Shown piece after piece: positions 1-6,983 of a stretch of 64,000 nucleotides of DNA (positions are counted from its first letter, which is position 1; each line of letters opens with the position of its first letter). The notes below the pieces were generated by a model. That model was not told where the DNA came from, made no database searches, and worked only from the letters and a program-made list of their open reading frames with translations. The DNA comes from Epibacterium ulvae (GTDB lineage Bacteria > Pseudomonadota > Alphaproteobacteria > Rhodobacterales > Rhodobacteraceae): assembly GCF_900102795.1 (NCBI RefSeq), contig NZ_FMWG01000001.1:186001-250000 (forward strand), in the 5' to 3' direction. A program made the translations under genes and the position numbers.

Positions 1-1
1 G

Positions 2-319
2 GATCTGGTGGCGCAGCTTGTTCAGGCAGCAGAAGGGCAACAGCATCCGCTGGTGCTTTCCGCGACACCGCGGACGTCAGAGGAAGTTTTGAAATCCGGG
101 GGAGGGCGCCGTATAAATCGGCACCCAACCTTCGGCCTTTGGCCTGTTCTGTTGCGGCATGAGCTGCGCGACGCGTTGAACGACGGGTTACGAAAGGTGG
201 TTTTATGGACGGACCAATATGATGGGCGGGAAGCTTTGTTTCCAGCAACGCCCTTTGATCCGTTTTTCAACGTGAACACTCCTGAAGACCTTGAGACAGC
301 GCGTGGTTTCCTTCGATGA
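2..319 (+). CDS. mobA: Molybdenum cofactor guanylyltransferase MobA (5' end missing)
   Basis: The frame is open from the window edge, so only the C-terminal half is present. MobA transfers GMP from GTP to molybdopterin to make the guanine dinucleotide form of the cofactor. The visible part carries a WP-x-LL segment and ends with FNVNTPEDLETA, the typical MobA C-terminal block (FxNxNTPEDL). Its stop codon overlaps the mobB start in an ATGA arrangement, and mobB and moeA follow, so this is a molybdenum cofactor operon. The catalytic N-terminal LxGGxSxRMG motif lies outside the window and cannot be checked. Confidence 0.85.
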   Translation, partial: DLVAQLVQAAEGQQHPLVLSATPRTSEEVLKSGGGRRINRHPTFGLWPVLLRHELRDALNDGLRKVVLWTDQYDGREALFPATPFDPFFNVNTPEDLETARGFLR

Positions 320-807
320 AAATCTATGGGGTCACTGGGTGGAAAAACAACGGTAAGACCGGGTTGATGGAGCGTCTGGTGACGCATTTTACCGGGCAAG
401 GACTGACCGTTTCGACGTTGAAGCATGCGCATCATGAAACGGATGTGGACCACCCCGGCACAGACAGCTATCGCCATCGCAGGGCAGGTGCCCAAGAGGT
501 GGTGCTGGCATCGGCACAACGTGTTGCGATCATGCATGAACTACGCGGCGCACCCGAGCCATCCCTTATAGATCTGTTGGCACGGATGCAGCCCGTGGAT
601 CTGATCCTGGTGGAAGGATATAAACGCGAAGCACATCCAAAGATCGAGGCCTACCGAACGGCTGCCGGACAGCCGCTTATCGCGCCAGATGATCCGTCCA
701 TCCGTGCCGTTGCAAGCGATATACCCCTTGATCTGGATCGCCCGGTTTTTGATCTGGATAACACAGATGCAATAGCCGACTTTATCGCAAAGGAGTTGAA
801 TCTGTGA
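316..807 (+). CDS. mobB: Molybdopterin-guanine dinucleotide biosynthesis adaptor MobB
   Basis: This 163-residue P-loop protein matches the length of MobB, a GTP-binding helper of MobA. The Walker A motif GWKNNGKT is at residues 8-15, followed by the family's STLKHAHHETDVDHPGTDS block and LILVEGYKREAHPKIE further on, both typical of MobB. It overlaps mobA by four bases and moeA by four bases (the GTG of moeA sits inside the mobB stop region), which implies translational coupling in one operon. Confidence 0.93.
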   Translation: MKIYGVTGWKNNGKTGLMERLVTHFTGQGLTVSTLKHAHHETDVDHPGTDSYRHRRAGAQEVVLASAQRVAIMHELRGAPEPSLIDLLARMQPVDLILVEGYKREAHPKIEAYRTAAGQPLIAPDDPSIRAVASDIPLDLDRPVFDLDNTDAIADFIAKELNL

Positions 808-2063
808 CCCTTTCCCCCCCGCCTTTGCACAATGATTGTTTCGCTCTGCCCGCCGGTGTCGATTGGACCCCTGTGGACGAGGCGCTGGCGCTTTTGAAAT
901 CACGTATGCATCCGGTAACGGCAGAGGAAAGTGTGTCACTGAACGCCGCGCTTGGTCGTGTGCTGGCGCGGGATGTGACGGCGCTGCGTGCAAACCCACC
1001 GCTGCCCAATACAGCTGTAGATGGGTACGGTTTTGCGGGCGGGAAAACCAAAGGGGATCATGTGCTGCCTCTGGTGGCTGGCCGTGCCGCTGCAGGACCG
1101 GCATATGAGGGAGAGGTGCCAGACGGTCACGCCATTCGGATTCTCACAGGAGCGAGCCTGCCGCCCGGCGTCGATACGGTTGTGTTGCAAGAAGACGTCT
1201 CAGCAAACGAAACCCATATCGCGTTTCATGGTCCAATCAAAGCTGGGGCAAACACGCGTAAGGCGGGCGAAGATGTCTTGCAAGGGGCTGTGATCCTTAA
1301 GGCGGGGCGTGTGGTGACCCCTGCTGATCTTGCCCTTGCCGCTGCGACCGGCCATGGAGTTTTACCGGTGCGGTTGCGTTTGCGGGTCGGAGTTCTGTCT
1401 ACTGGGGACGAACTGATTGAACCGGGCGGTGTCGCTCAGCCGGGGCAAATTTATGATGCGAATAGGCCAATGCTGCTGGCGGTGCTCCACGAGATGGGAT
1501 TTGACGCCATTGACCTTGGACGTGTCCCGGATGACCCGGCGGCATTGCGTGTGGCCCTGGATCGTGCAGCAGCTGAAACCGATGTCGTGCTGACCAGCGG
1601 CGGCGCCTCTGCAGGGGATGAGGATCATGTCTCGGCCCTTTTGCGCAGTGAGGGCACACTGCAGCATTGGCGTATTGCGTTGAAACCGGGTCGTCCGCTG
1701 GCACTGGCCTTGTGGAAGCAGACACCTGTTTTTGGCCTGCCGGGAAATCCTGTTGCTGCACTGGTCTGCACTTTGGTCTTTGCAGCACCTGCATTGGCAG
1801 TCTTGGCCGGATCGGCTTGGACTGCGCCTGAGGCCGTGCTGTTGCCTGCCGCGTTTTCCAAAAACAAAAAGCCCGGTCGACGTGAGTTTCTGCGTGCACG
1901 CCTGCGCGAAGGCCGTGTTGAGGTGTTTTCTTCAGAAGGGTCTGGCCGGATCAGCGGTCTGAGTTGGGCAGAAGGGCTGGTTGAGCTCTCTGATAGTGCG
2001 CAGATCATTGCTCCCGGCGATCTGGTACGTTTTATTCCCTTTCAGAGTTTTGCACCCCGCTGA
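804..2063 (+). CDS. moeA: Molybdopterin molybdenumtransferase MoeA
   Basis: MoeA inserts molybdate into adenylylated molybdopterin. The 419-residue length is normal for the family. Visible motifs are the N-terminal PLPNTAVDGYGF segment, STGDEL at about residue 198, TSGGASAGDEDHV near 265 and FGLPGNPVAAL near 312, all hallmarks of the MoeA/gephyrin fold. The start is GTG at 804, overlapping the mobB stop. It ends the mob operon. Downstream lies a repeat-rich spacer and a convergent gene pair. Confidence 0.95.
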   Translation: MTLSPPPLHNDCFALPAGVDWTPVDEALALLKSRMHPVTAEESVSLNAALGRVLARDVTALRANPPLPNTAVDGYGFAGGKTKGDHVLPLVAGRAAAGPAYEGEVPDGHAIRILTGASLPPGVDTVVLQEDVSANETHIAFHGPIKAGANTRKAGEDVLQGAVILKAGRVVTPADLALAAATGHGVLPVRLRLRVGVLSTGDELIEPGGVAQPGQIYDANRPMLLAVLHEMGFDAIDLGRVPDDPAALRVALDRAAAETDVVLTSGGASAGDEDHVSALLRSEGTLQHWRIALKPGRPLALALWKQTPVFGLPGNPVAALVCTLVFAAPALAVLAGSAWTAPEAVLLPAAFSKNKKPGRREFLRARLREGRVEVFSSEGSGRISGLSWAEGLVELSDSAQIIAPGDLVRFIPFQSFAPR

Positions 2064-2089
2064 TGCGACATAACGGAAGGGCTTCCGCC

Positions 2090-2310
2090 AAGACTTGGGC
2101 TGGCCTTGAGGCCAACCCGTCTTGTTGGGCCAAGCGCCGCGCTTGGGCGCGGCGTGGTTGGTGTATGATGCCGCCGCACCGTGTTTTCGGAACTGTAGTG
2201 TGACTCACATGCTGAAAGGTTTTGATGTTTGGAGCATGTCTTGGTGGACCCAACACGGTGCCATGCCCAACGGGCTGGGGACATTTATGTCGCCTGAGCC
2301 GGGCGGGAGT
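2090..2310. repeat. Mosaic palindromic intergenic repeat, copy 1
   Basis: The spacer after moeA holds three structured blocks. First, a hairpin at 2090-2123 (GGGCTGGCC, loop TTGA, GGCCAACCC, flanked by AAGAC and GTCTT). Second, GTTGGGCCAAGCGCCG at 2124-2139, leading into a perfect 8-bp stem CGCCGCGC/GCGCGGCG with loop TTGG (2135-2154). Third, at 2256-2274, the exact reverse complement of a 19-bp block found at 19936-19954, followed by GGCGGGAG at 2302-2309. The second block is identical to 9610-9625. No start-and-SD-supported ORF fits here. Confidence 0.75.
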
Positions 2311-2337
2311 GCTTTGTTTAACGTGTTGGGCGCGCTT

Positions 2338-3354
2338 TTAGTCAAACGTCCCGGCCACACGCCCAAGCAGCATAAAGGCGCGTGCTGTCCGGGTTTCACC
2401 CAATGCGGCAACTTCAGCATCACTTGCCGTTTCTTCAAAATCAACAATCATCTGGTCAAACCGGCGCAGAAAATGATGGGCTGCATCCCTGAAAATAGGA
2501 TCTTGCTTCATCCGTGCTGCGGTCAGCGCAAGCGAGCTGCGATCGCGAACACCGCCAAGTGCGGCGACTTCGCGCCCGCGTGATCCTTTTGCAAAATGCC
2601 GCCAGATTTCGGGCCGTGCCATATCTGGGTGAAGATCATCCATATAAATGCCATCTTGGCTGAGCAGCGTCAAAATATCCTGAGCCGCCTGTATCACTTG
2701 GCTGGCTTTGCGATCCTGTAGGGCAAGACGCAGCGCTGTAAAACCGATCTCATCATCTGCTGTTTCGGGAAAGTTCAACGCGCGAATAAACTGATCCACC
2801 TGCAGTGGCGGTGTCATATCTTCAGCGGTGGTGCCAAGAGCGAGCGCGCCTTGCTCGTCTTGAGGGGGAGGAGGTGGTCGTGTTTGCGCCGACGGGCGAT
2901 TGGTTTCCATTCGAATACTGTGAAAGGTTGCCAATGCAGTTTCTGTTTTACGCGCGGTTTCTGCAATTTCATCCAGCTTTTGAACCATCGACGCACCACT
3001 CCCTGCGGTTCCGGTCTGGGCATGGTTCAGTGCATTGGTTTGCATCTGGTTCAACTGCGCTGTGAGGAAAGCGCTTTCAGCGGACGCGATGCGGGAACTG
3101 CGCAAGTTCAAGGCACAGGCCCAGATCAACAGGATTGGTAAGATCAGCACCCAGAGAGAAAGGAGCGGATCCGACCAGAATTCTGTTTCAGTGCTGCCGA
3201 AAAACCTGTCCCCCAGGCCGTACACCACGCCCCAGATCAGGCTCAGCGCCGTTGCAAAGGCTTCGGCTGCTCCCAAGCTGCGTGCTGCGCCCAGATCTGG
3301 CTGGGAAAGGGGCGCTGGCTGCGCGTGCTGTTGCTCAAGAGGAGAGCCTGTCAT
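2338..3354 (-). CDS. Unknown membrane protein downstream of greA
   Basis: I do not recognise this 338-residue protein. A proline/glutamine-rich N-terminus is followed by two hydrophobic segments at about residues 33-48 and 63-82, so it is probably anchored in the inner membrane by a short hairpin. Residues 85-145 are charged and heptad-like (probable coiled coil), then comes a proline stretch (RPPPPPQ) and a helical cytoplasmic C-terminal domain. It begins 18 bp after the greA stop on the same strand, so it is probably co-transcribed with greA. The ORF is far longer than chance in this strand and has no competing gene opposite it. Confidence 0.75.
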   Translation of the reverse strand: MTGSPLEQQHAQPAPLSQPDLGAARSLGAAEAFATALSLIWGVVYGLGDRFFGSTETEFWSDPLLSLWVLILPILLIWACALNLRSSRIASAESAFLTAQLNQMQTNALNHAQTGTAGSGASMVQKLDEIAETARKTETALATFHSIRMETNRPSAQTRPPPPPQDEQGALALGTTAEDMTPPLQVDQFIRALNFPETADDEIGFTALRLALQDRKASQVIQAAQDILTLLSQDGIYMDDLHPDMARPEIWRHFAKGSRGREVAALGGVRDRSSLALTAARMKQDPIFRDAAHHFLRRFDQMIVDFEETASDAEVAALGETRTARAFMLLGRVAGTFD

Positions 3355-3372
3355 GGCGATGCTCGGTTTGGG

Positions 3373-3843
3373 TCAGGAATAATCGATGCTTAAAATTTCA
3401 TAAGAGCGCACACCACCGGGGGTGCGTACGTCTACGCTGTCACCTTCTTCCTTGCCGATCAAGGCACGCGCGATAGGGGATTTGATATTCAAAAGTCCTT
3501 TTTCGATGTTGGCTTCGTGTTCACCAACAATCTGCCAGGACTTTTCCTCGTCTGTATCTTCGTCCACAACGCTTACTTTGGCACCAAATTTGATCGCGCC
3601 GGACAGTTTGGTTGGGTCAATCACGTCAGCCAAAGACAACAGGCCTTCCAGTTCTTTGATGCGGCCTTCAATGAAGGACTGTTTTTCGCGGGCTGAATGA
3701 TATTCAGCGTTTTCCGACAAATCGCCCAGCTCACGCGCTTCGGCGATGGCTTTGATGATTGTGGGACGTTCAACAGACTTTAGGTGCTTTAATTCAGTTT
3801 CGAGGGCGGCAAAGCCCGTCGGGGTCATCGGGATCTTTTCCAT
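3373..3843 (-). CDS. greA: Transcription elongation factor GreA
   Basis: GreA rescues backtracked RNA polymerase by stimulating transcript cleavage. The 156-residue length is standard. The N-terminal coiled coil starts with [18 protein letters not shown] and contains the acidic tip region [16 protein letters not shown] (about residues 40-55), whose DLSENAEY sequence carries the catalytic acidic residues. The C-terminal FKBP-like domain ends with [16 protein letters not shown]. It heads a likely two-gene transcript with the unknown membrane protein. Confidence 0.97.
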   Translation of the reverse strand: MEKIPMTPTGFAALETELKHLKSVERPTIIKAIAEARELGDLSENAEYHSAREKQSFIEGRIKELEGLLSLADVIDPTKLSGAIKFGAKVSVVDEDTDEEKSWQIVGEHEANIEKGLLNIKSPIARALIGKEEGDSVDVRTPGGVRSYEILSIDYS

Positions 3844-3903
3844 AAGAATGTCCGGGTCTTCTTTCTGTGCTGCAGGCAGCGGTTGCCATTGTGTCGAACA
3901 CGT

Positions 3904-3932
3904 CGCCCCGCCACAACAGTTGCAGCGGGGCG
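3904..3932. other. Perfect G+C hairpin between VOC gene and greA
   Basis: CGCCCCGC (3904-3911) and GCGGGGCG (3925-3932) form a perfect 8-bp stem with a 13-nt loop. It lies between the stop of the minus-strand VOC gene and the start of greA. No T-run follows on either strand, so it is not a standard intrinsic terminator. It may be an RNA 3' end structure of the VOC transcript. Confidence 0.5.
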
Positions 3933-4012
3933 CGTGAATACGTTGACAATTACCTGACCCAATCGAGCGTATAAATGCAAGGGGGGGCTTAGGTTTTCAC
4001 TGTGCATTCATA

Positions 4013-4408
4013 TCAGGTCAGCGGAGGAGTGCCGTAGTGAACCACTTCAAATTCGATGTTGTTGTCATCTTTGAAGTAGAACCGCTGTCCGGGCTCGTAG
4101 CTATGGATGTCGCCCGGCGTGAAGCCTGCCGCGATGACTTTGGCTCGCGTGTCTTCAAAGTCATCGACGACCAGCGCGAGGTGGTTGAGACCACCCCGTG
4201 TGTCATAGCTTCTTGGCCCATTGGTCGGAGAGGCGTCTGGCGCGTATAGCGCGACATAGCTGGTCTCTGAACCGATATGAATTGTGTGCCCGCTCTCCAT
4301 AGCGTCGCCTTGCCAGCGGATTTTCCATCCAAATATGTCTTCCATCCATGCGGCTGTCTGTTCTGGATTGGAAACGGTTACGTTGGCGTGCTCAAGATAT
4401 GCAGTCAT
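4013..4408 (-). CDS. VOC (glyoxalase/bleomycin-resistance) family protein, likely SoxR-regulated
   Basis: The 131-residue protein has the paired beta-alpha-beta-beta-beta fold of the vicinal oxygen chelate family: MTAYLEHANVTVSNPEQTAA at the N-terminus with a candidate metal-binding His at residue 7, GGLNHLALVVDD with another His, and a C-terminal NNIEFEVVHY with a Glu in the usual ligand position. The substrate cannot be inferred. I chose ATG 4408 because AAGGA lies seven bases upstream. The longer in-frame ATG at 4450 falls inside the predicted -10 box. It is divergent from soxR. Confidence 0.88.
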   Translation of the reverse strand: MTAYLEHANVTVSNPEQTAAWMEDIFGWKIRWQGDAMESGHTIHIGSETSYVALYAPDASPTNGPRSYDTRGGLNHLALVVDDFEDTRAKVIAAGFTPGDIHSYEPGQRFYFKDDNNIEFEVVHYGTPPLT

Positions 4409-4448
4409 AAATACATCCTTTTTGATCGCTTTACAGGTGTGTAGGTCC

Positions 4449-4479
4449 ACGCTAATTTCTAAAGCTAACTTTAGGTCAA
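4449..4479 (-). promoter_or_regulatory. MerR/SoxR-type promoter with operator in a 19-bp spacer
   Basis: Read on the minus strand, TTGACC (4474-4479) is a -35 box and TAGCGT (4449-4454) a -10 box, separated by exactly 19 bp. The spacer region holds the dyad CTAAAG-TTAG-CTTTAG (4459-4474). The over-long 19-bp spacer with an internal dyad is the hallmark of promoters activated by MerR-family regulators through DNA distortion. It points at the VOC gene. soxR starts 20 bp away on the other strand. Confidence 0.85.
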
Positions 4480-4498
4480 GATATTTTATGAGGACGAG

Positions 4499-4966
4499 AT
4501 GACGCAGTCCGCAGGTGTTTCAATCGGGTATTTGGCAGAGCGAACTGGCTTGGCTGTTTCCGCAATCCGTTACTATGAATCGCAAGGTTTGGTGGAGCCG
4601 TGGCGCAATGCAGGTGGGCAACGTCGCTTTCTGCGTGCAGATATCCGTCGGCTCAGTTTTGTTATGATTGCGCAGCAGTTTGGCTTTTCGCTGCCTGAAA
4701 TTCGCAACCTTCTTTCACAGCTACCCGGTGGTCGCACACCAACTGCCGAGGATTGGGCAGCACTTTCTGTAACGTTTCGCGATCATCTGGACCAGCGAAT
4801 CGAAACCTTAAAGCGGATGCGCGATAATCTGGACGGATGCATAGGATGCGGCTGCCTCTCGCTGTCAAAATGCGCGCTTTATAATCCAGATGATGATGCA
4901 AAACGCTATGGGGCAGGGCCACGCTATCTGATGGGAGACCGCCCAGATTCCCGTAAAGAGGTGTGA
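4499..4966 (+). CDS. soxR: Redox-sensing transcriptional activator SoxR
   Basis: The 155-residue MerR-family protein has an N-terminal winged helix (SIGYLAERTGLAVSAIRYYE, residues 8-27), the RR-F-R wing, a dimerisation helix, and the SoxR-specific [2Fe-2S] cluster motif with cysteines 114, 117, 119 and 125 (CIGCGCLSLSKC) followed by LYNPDD. That Cys pattern separates SoxR from other MerR regulators. AGGACG precedes the ATG. It is divergent from the VOC gene. No soxS is present, as expected outside enteric bacteria. Confidence 0.95.
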   Translation: MTQSAGVSIGYLAERTGLAVSAIRYYESQGLVEPWRNAGGQRRFLRADIRRLSFVMIAQQFGFSLPEIRNLLSQLPGGRTPTAEDWAALSVTFRDHLDQRIETLKRMRDNLDGCIGCGCLSLSKCALYNPDDDAKRYGAGPRYLMGDRPDSRKEV

Positions 4967-4997
4967 ATGTCGAAAACAACAAGGTGAATGTCGAAAA
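4963..4997 (+). repeat. Two perfect 14-bp direct repeats after soxR
   Basis: GTGAATGTCGAAAA occurs at 4963-4976, overlapping the soxR stop codon, and again at 4984-4997. The copies are 21 bp apart, two helical turns, in the spacer upstream of the ETF-QO gene. They may be a protein-binding site or a small duplication. Confidence 0.6.
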
Positions 4998-5148
4998 TTA
5001 CACCGCAGTTTGTACAAATCCCTGTCAAGCCGTTTCATTGAACGCGGGGTTTAGATTGACCTGTATGGGGTTCAAACGCTAAGCAACCGCGAAAGAAAAT
5101 TGCGCCCGGATGGGGCCTTTAGCCAAATTTAGCCAGGGAGCGCCCAAG

Positions 5149-6795
5149 ATGGCCGAGATTGAACGCGAAGCGATGGAATATGATGTGGTGATTGTCGGAG
5201 CCGGTCCTGCGGGTCTGTCGGCAGCCATCCGTCTAAAGCAACTGGATGCTGATCTTCAGGTTGTTGTGCTTGAAAAAGGCTCTGAAGTTGGCGCGCATAT
5301 TCTGTCTGGTGCTGTGCTGGACCCTTGCGGGTTGGATGCGTTGATCCCGGATTGGAAAGAAAAGGGCGCGCCGTTAAACGTACCGGTCGAAGAAGACAAT
5401 TTCTACATGCTGGGCGCAGGCGGCCAAATTCGTATTCCCAACGCACCTATGCCGCCTTTGATGAATAATCACGGAAATTATATTGTTTCCATGGGCAACG
5501 TCTGCCGCTGGATGGCCGAACAGGCCGAAGAGCTGGGCGTTGAAATTTTTCCCGGCATGGCGTGCTCTGAACTGGTGTATGGAGACAAAGGCGAAGTCAA
5601 AGGCGTCGTTGCGGGCGAATTTGGCAAAGAGGCCGACGGTACGCCCGGCCCATCTTACGAACCCGGTATGGAACTGCACGGGAAATATGTCTTCCTCTCC
5701 GAAGGTGTGCGCGGCTCACTCTCAAAAGAAGTGATCGCCAAATATGATCTCTCTGCAGGCAAAGAGCCGCAGAAATATGGTGTTGGGATGAAAGAGATCT
5801 GGGAGATTGATCCTGCCAAGCACAAAGAAGGCACCGTGACGCACACAATGGGCTGGCCCTTGGGATCAAACGCTGGTGGTGGTTCATTCATCTACCATCT
5901 TGATAACAATCAGGTTTACGTTGGTTTTGTAGTGCACCTAAACTATAAAAACCCGCATCTGTTCCCCTATATGGAATTCCAGCGGTTCAAACATCACCCA
6001 ATGGTGGCTGAGCTATTGAAAGGCGGTAAACGTGTCGCTTATGGCGCGCGTGCGATCACCGAAGGGGGCTGGCAGTCGCTGCCGAAACTTGTTGCACCTG
6101 GTGTCGCACTTTTGGGCTGTGCGGCGGGTATGGTCAACGTGCCGCGGATCAAAGGCAACCACAACGCGATGCTGTCTGGTAAAGCCGCAGCCGAAGCCGC
6201 CTTTGATGCGATCAAGGCAGAGCGGTCCGGTGATGAATTGGCGGCATATGAGGCCGACGTGCGCGAAGGCGCAATCGGCGATGACCTGAAAAAAGTCCGT
6301 AACGTTAAACCAATCTGGTCGAAATGGGGTCTCACAGCATCGCTGATGCTGGGTGGTCTGGATATGTGGACCAACACGTATGGGTTTTCGCTGTTTGGTA
6401 CCGTGGGCCATGGCAAAAACGATGCGGATGCCACCGAAAGCGCGGCGAAACATCAACCGATTGATTACCCCAAACCCGATGGCGTGTTGTCCTTTGACCG
6501 TCTGACAAACGTGGCGTTTTCCTTTACCAACCACGAAGAGAGCCAGCCAGCACACCTGCGCCTTGCAGATCCTTTGGTGCCAATTTCACAGAACTTGCCG
6601 GATTATGCAGAACCTGCGCAGCGCTATTGCCCAGCAGGGGTTTACGAAGTTGTCGAAACAGATGGTGTGAAAGATTTCGTCGTGAACTTCCAGAACTGCG
6701 TTCATTGTAAAACCTGTGACATCAAAGATCCGGCGCAAAATATCACATGGACCACACCACAGGGTGGAGATGGACCCAATTACCCCAACATGTGA
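5149..6795 (+). CDS. Electron transfer flavoprotein-ubiquinone oxidoreductase
   Basis: ETF-QO passes electrons from electron transfer flavoprotein (fatty acid and amino acid oxidation) to ubiquinone at the inner membrane. The protein (548 residues from this start) opens with MAEIEREAMEYDVVIVGAGP, an FAD-binding GxGxxG. The C-terminus has the 4Fe-4S ferredoxin domain with CPAGVYE and NCVHCKTCDIKDP, followed by TWTTPQGGDGPNYPNM. A further in-frame ATG exists at 5110, but 5149 has GGGAG at a good distance and matches the usual family N-terminus. A strong terminator follows. Confidence 0.95.
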   Translation: MAEIEREAMEYDVVIVGAGPAGLSAAIRLKQLDADLQVVVLEKGSEVGAHILSGAVLDPCGLDALIPDWKEKGAPLNVPVEEDNFYMLGAGGQIRIPNAPMPPLMNNHGNYIVSMGNVCRWMAEQAEELGVEIFPGMACSELVYGDKGEVKGVVAGEFGKEADGTPGPSYEPGMELHGKYVFLSEGVRGSLSKEVIAKYDLSAGKEPQKYGVGMKEIWEIDPAKHKEGTVTHTMGWPLGSNAGGGSFIYHLDNNQVYVGFVVHLNYKNPHLFPYMEFQRFKHHPMVAELLKGGKRVAYGARAITEGGWQSLPKLVAPGVALLGCAAGMVNVPRIKGNHNAMLSGKAAAEAAFDAIKAERSGDELAAYEADVREGAIGDDLKKVRNVKPIWSKWGLTASLMLGGLDMWTNTYGFSLFGTVGHGKNDADATESAAKHQPIDYPKPDGVLSFDRLTNVAFSFTNHEESQPAHLRLADPLVPISQNLPDYAEPAQRYCPAGVYEVVETDGVKDFVVNFQNCVHCKTCDIKDPAQNITWTTPQGGDGPNYPNM

Positions 6796-6817
6796 TCATC
6801 TGGATCACTCATGTTTG

Positions 6818-6847
6818 AAAACCGGGAGCCGTGTCTCCCGGTTTTTT
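6818..6847 (+). terminator. Rho-independent terminator of ETF-QO gene
   Basis: AAAACCGGGAG (6818-6828), loop CCGTGT, then CTCCCGGTTTTTT (6835-6847). An 11-bp stem with a T6 run starts 22 bp after the stop codon. Confidence 0.93.
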
Positions 6848-6983
6848 GATGCGGTAATTGTACGCGGTGGTCCGCCTGTGCACAGCCAGATGGCGCGGAG
6901 TTGAACGCAGGGCCATTGCCTCTTCCTCTGCAAGCGCCTAGCTTGAGAAAAACAAGAGATTAGTACTCTAGGGAGAGACCTGC

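Noticed and set aside
2122-2583. 153-codon plus-strand ORF after moeA
   Set aside because: It runs through the repeat modules and then antisense to the unknown membrane protein gene, has no ribosome binding site and has a non-protein-like composition.
3904-3932. Hairpin as an intrinsic terminator of the VOC gene
   Set aside because: It lacks a T-run on either strand, so I list it only as a hairpin.
4409-4450. Longer start of the VOC gene at ATG 4450
   Set aside because: That codon falls within the predicted -10 box of the SoxR-type promoter, and ATG 4408 has a clear ribosome binding site.
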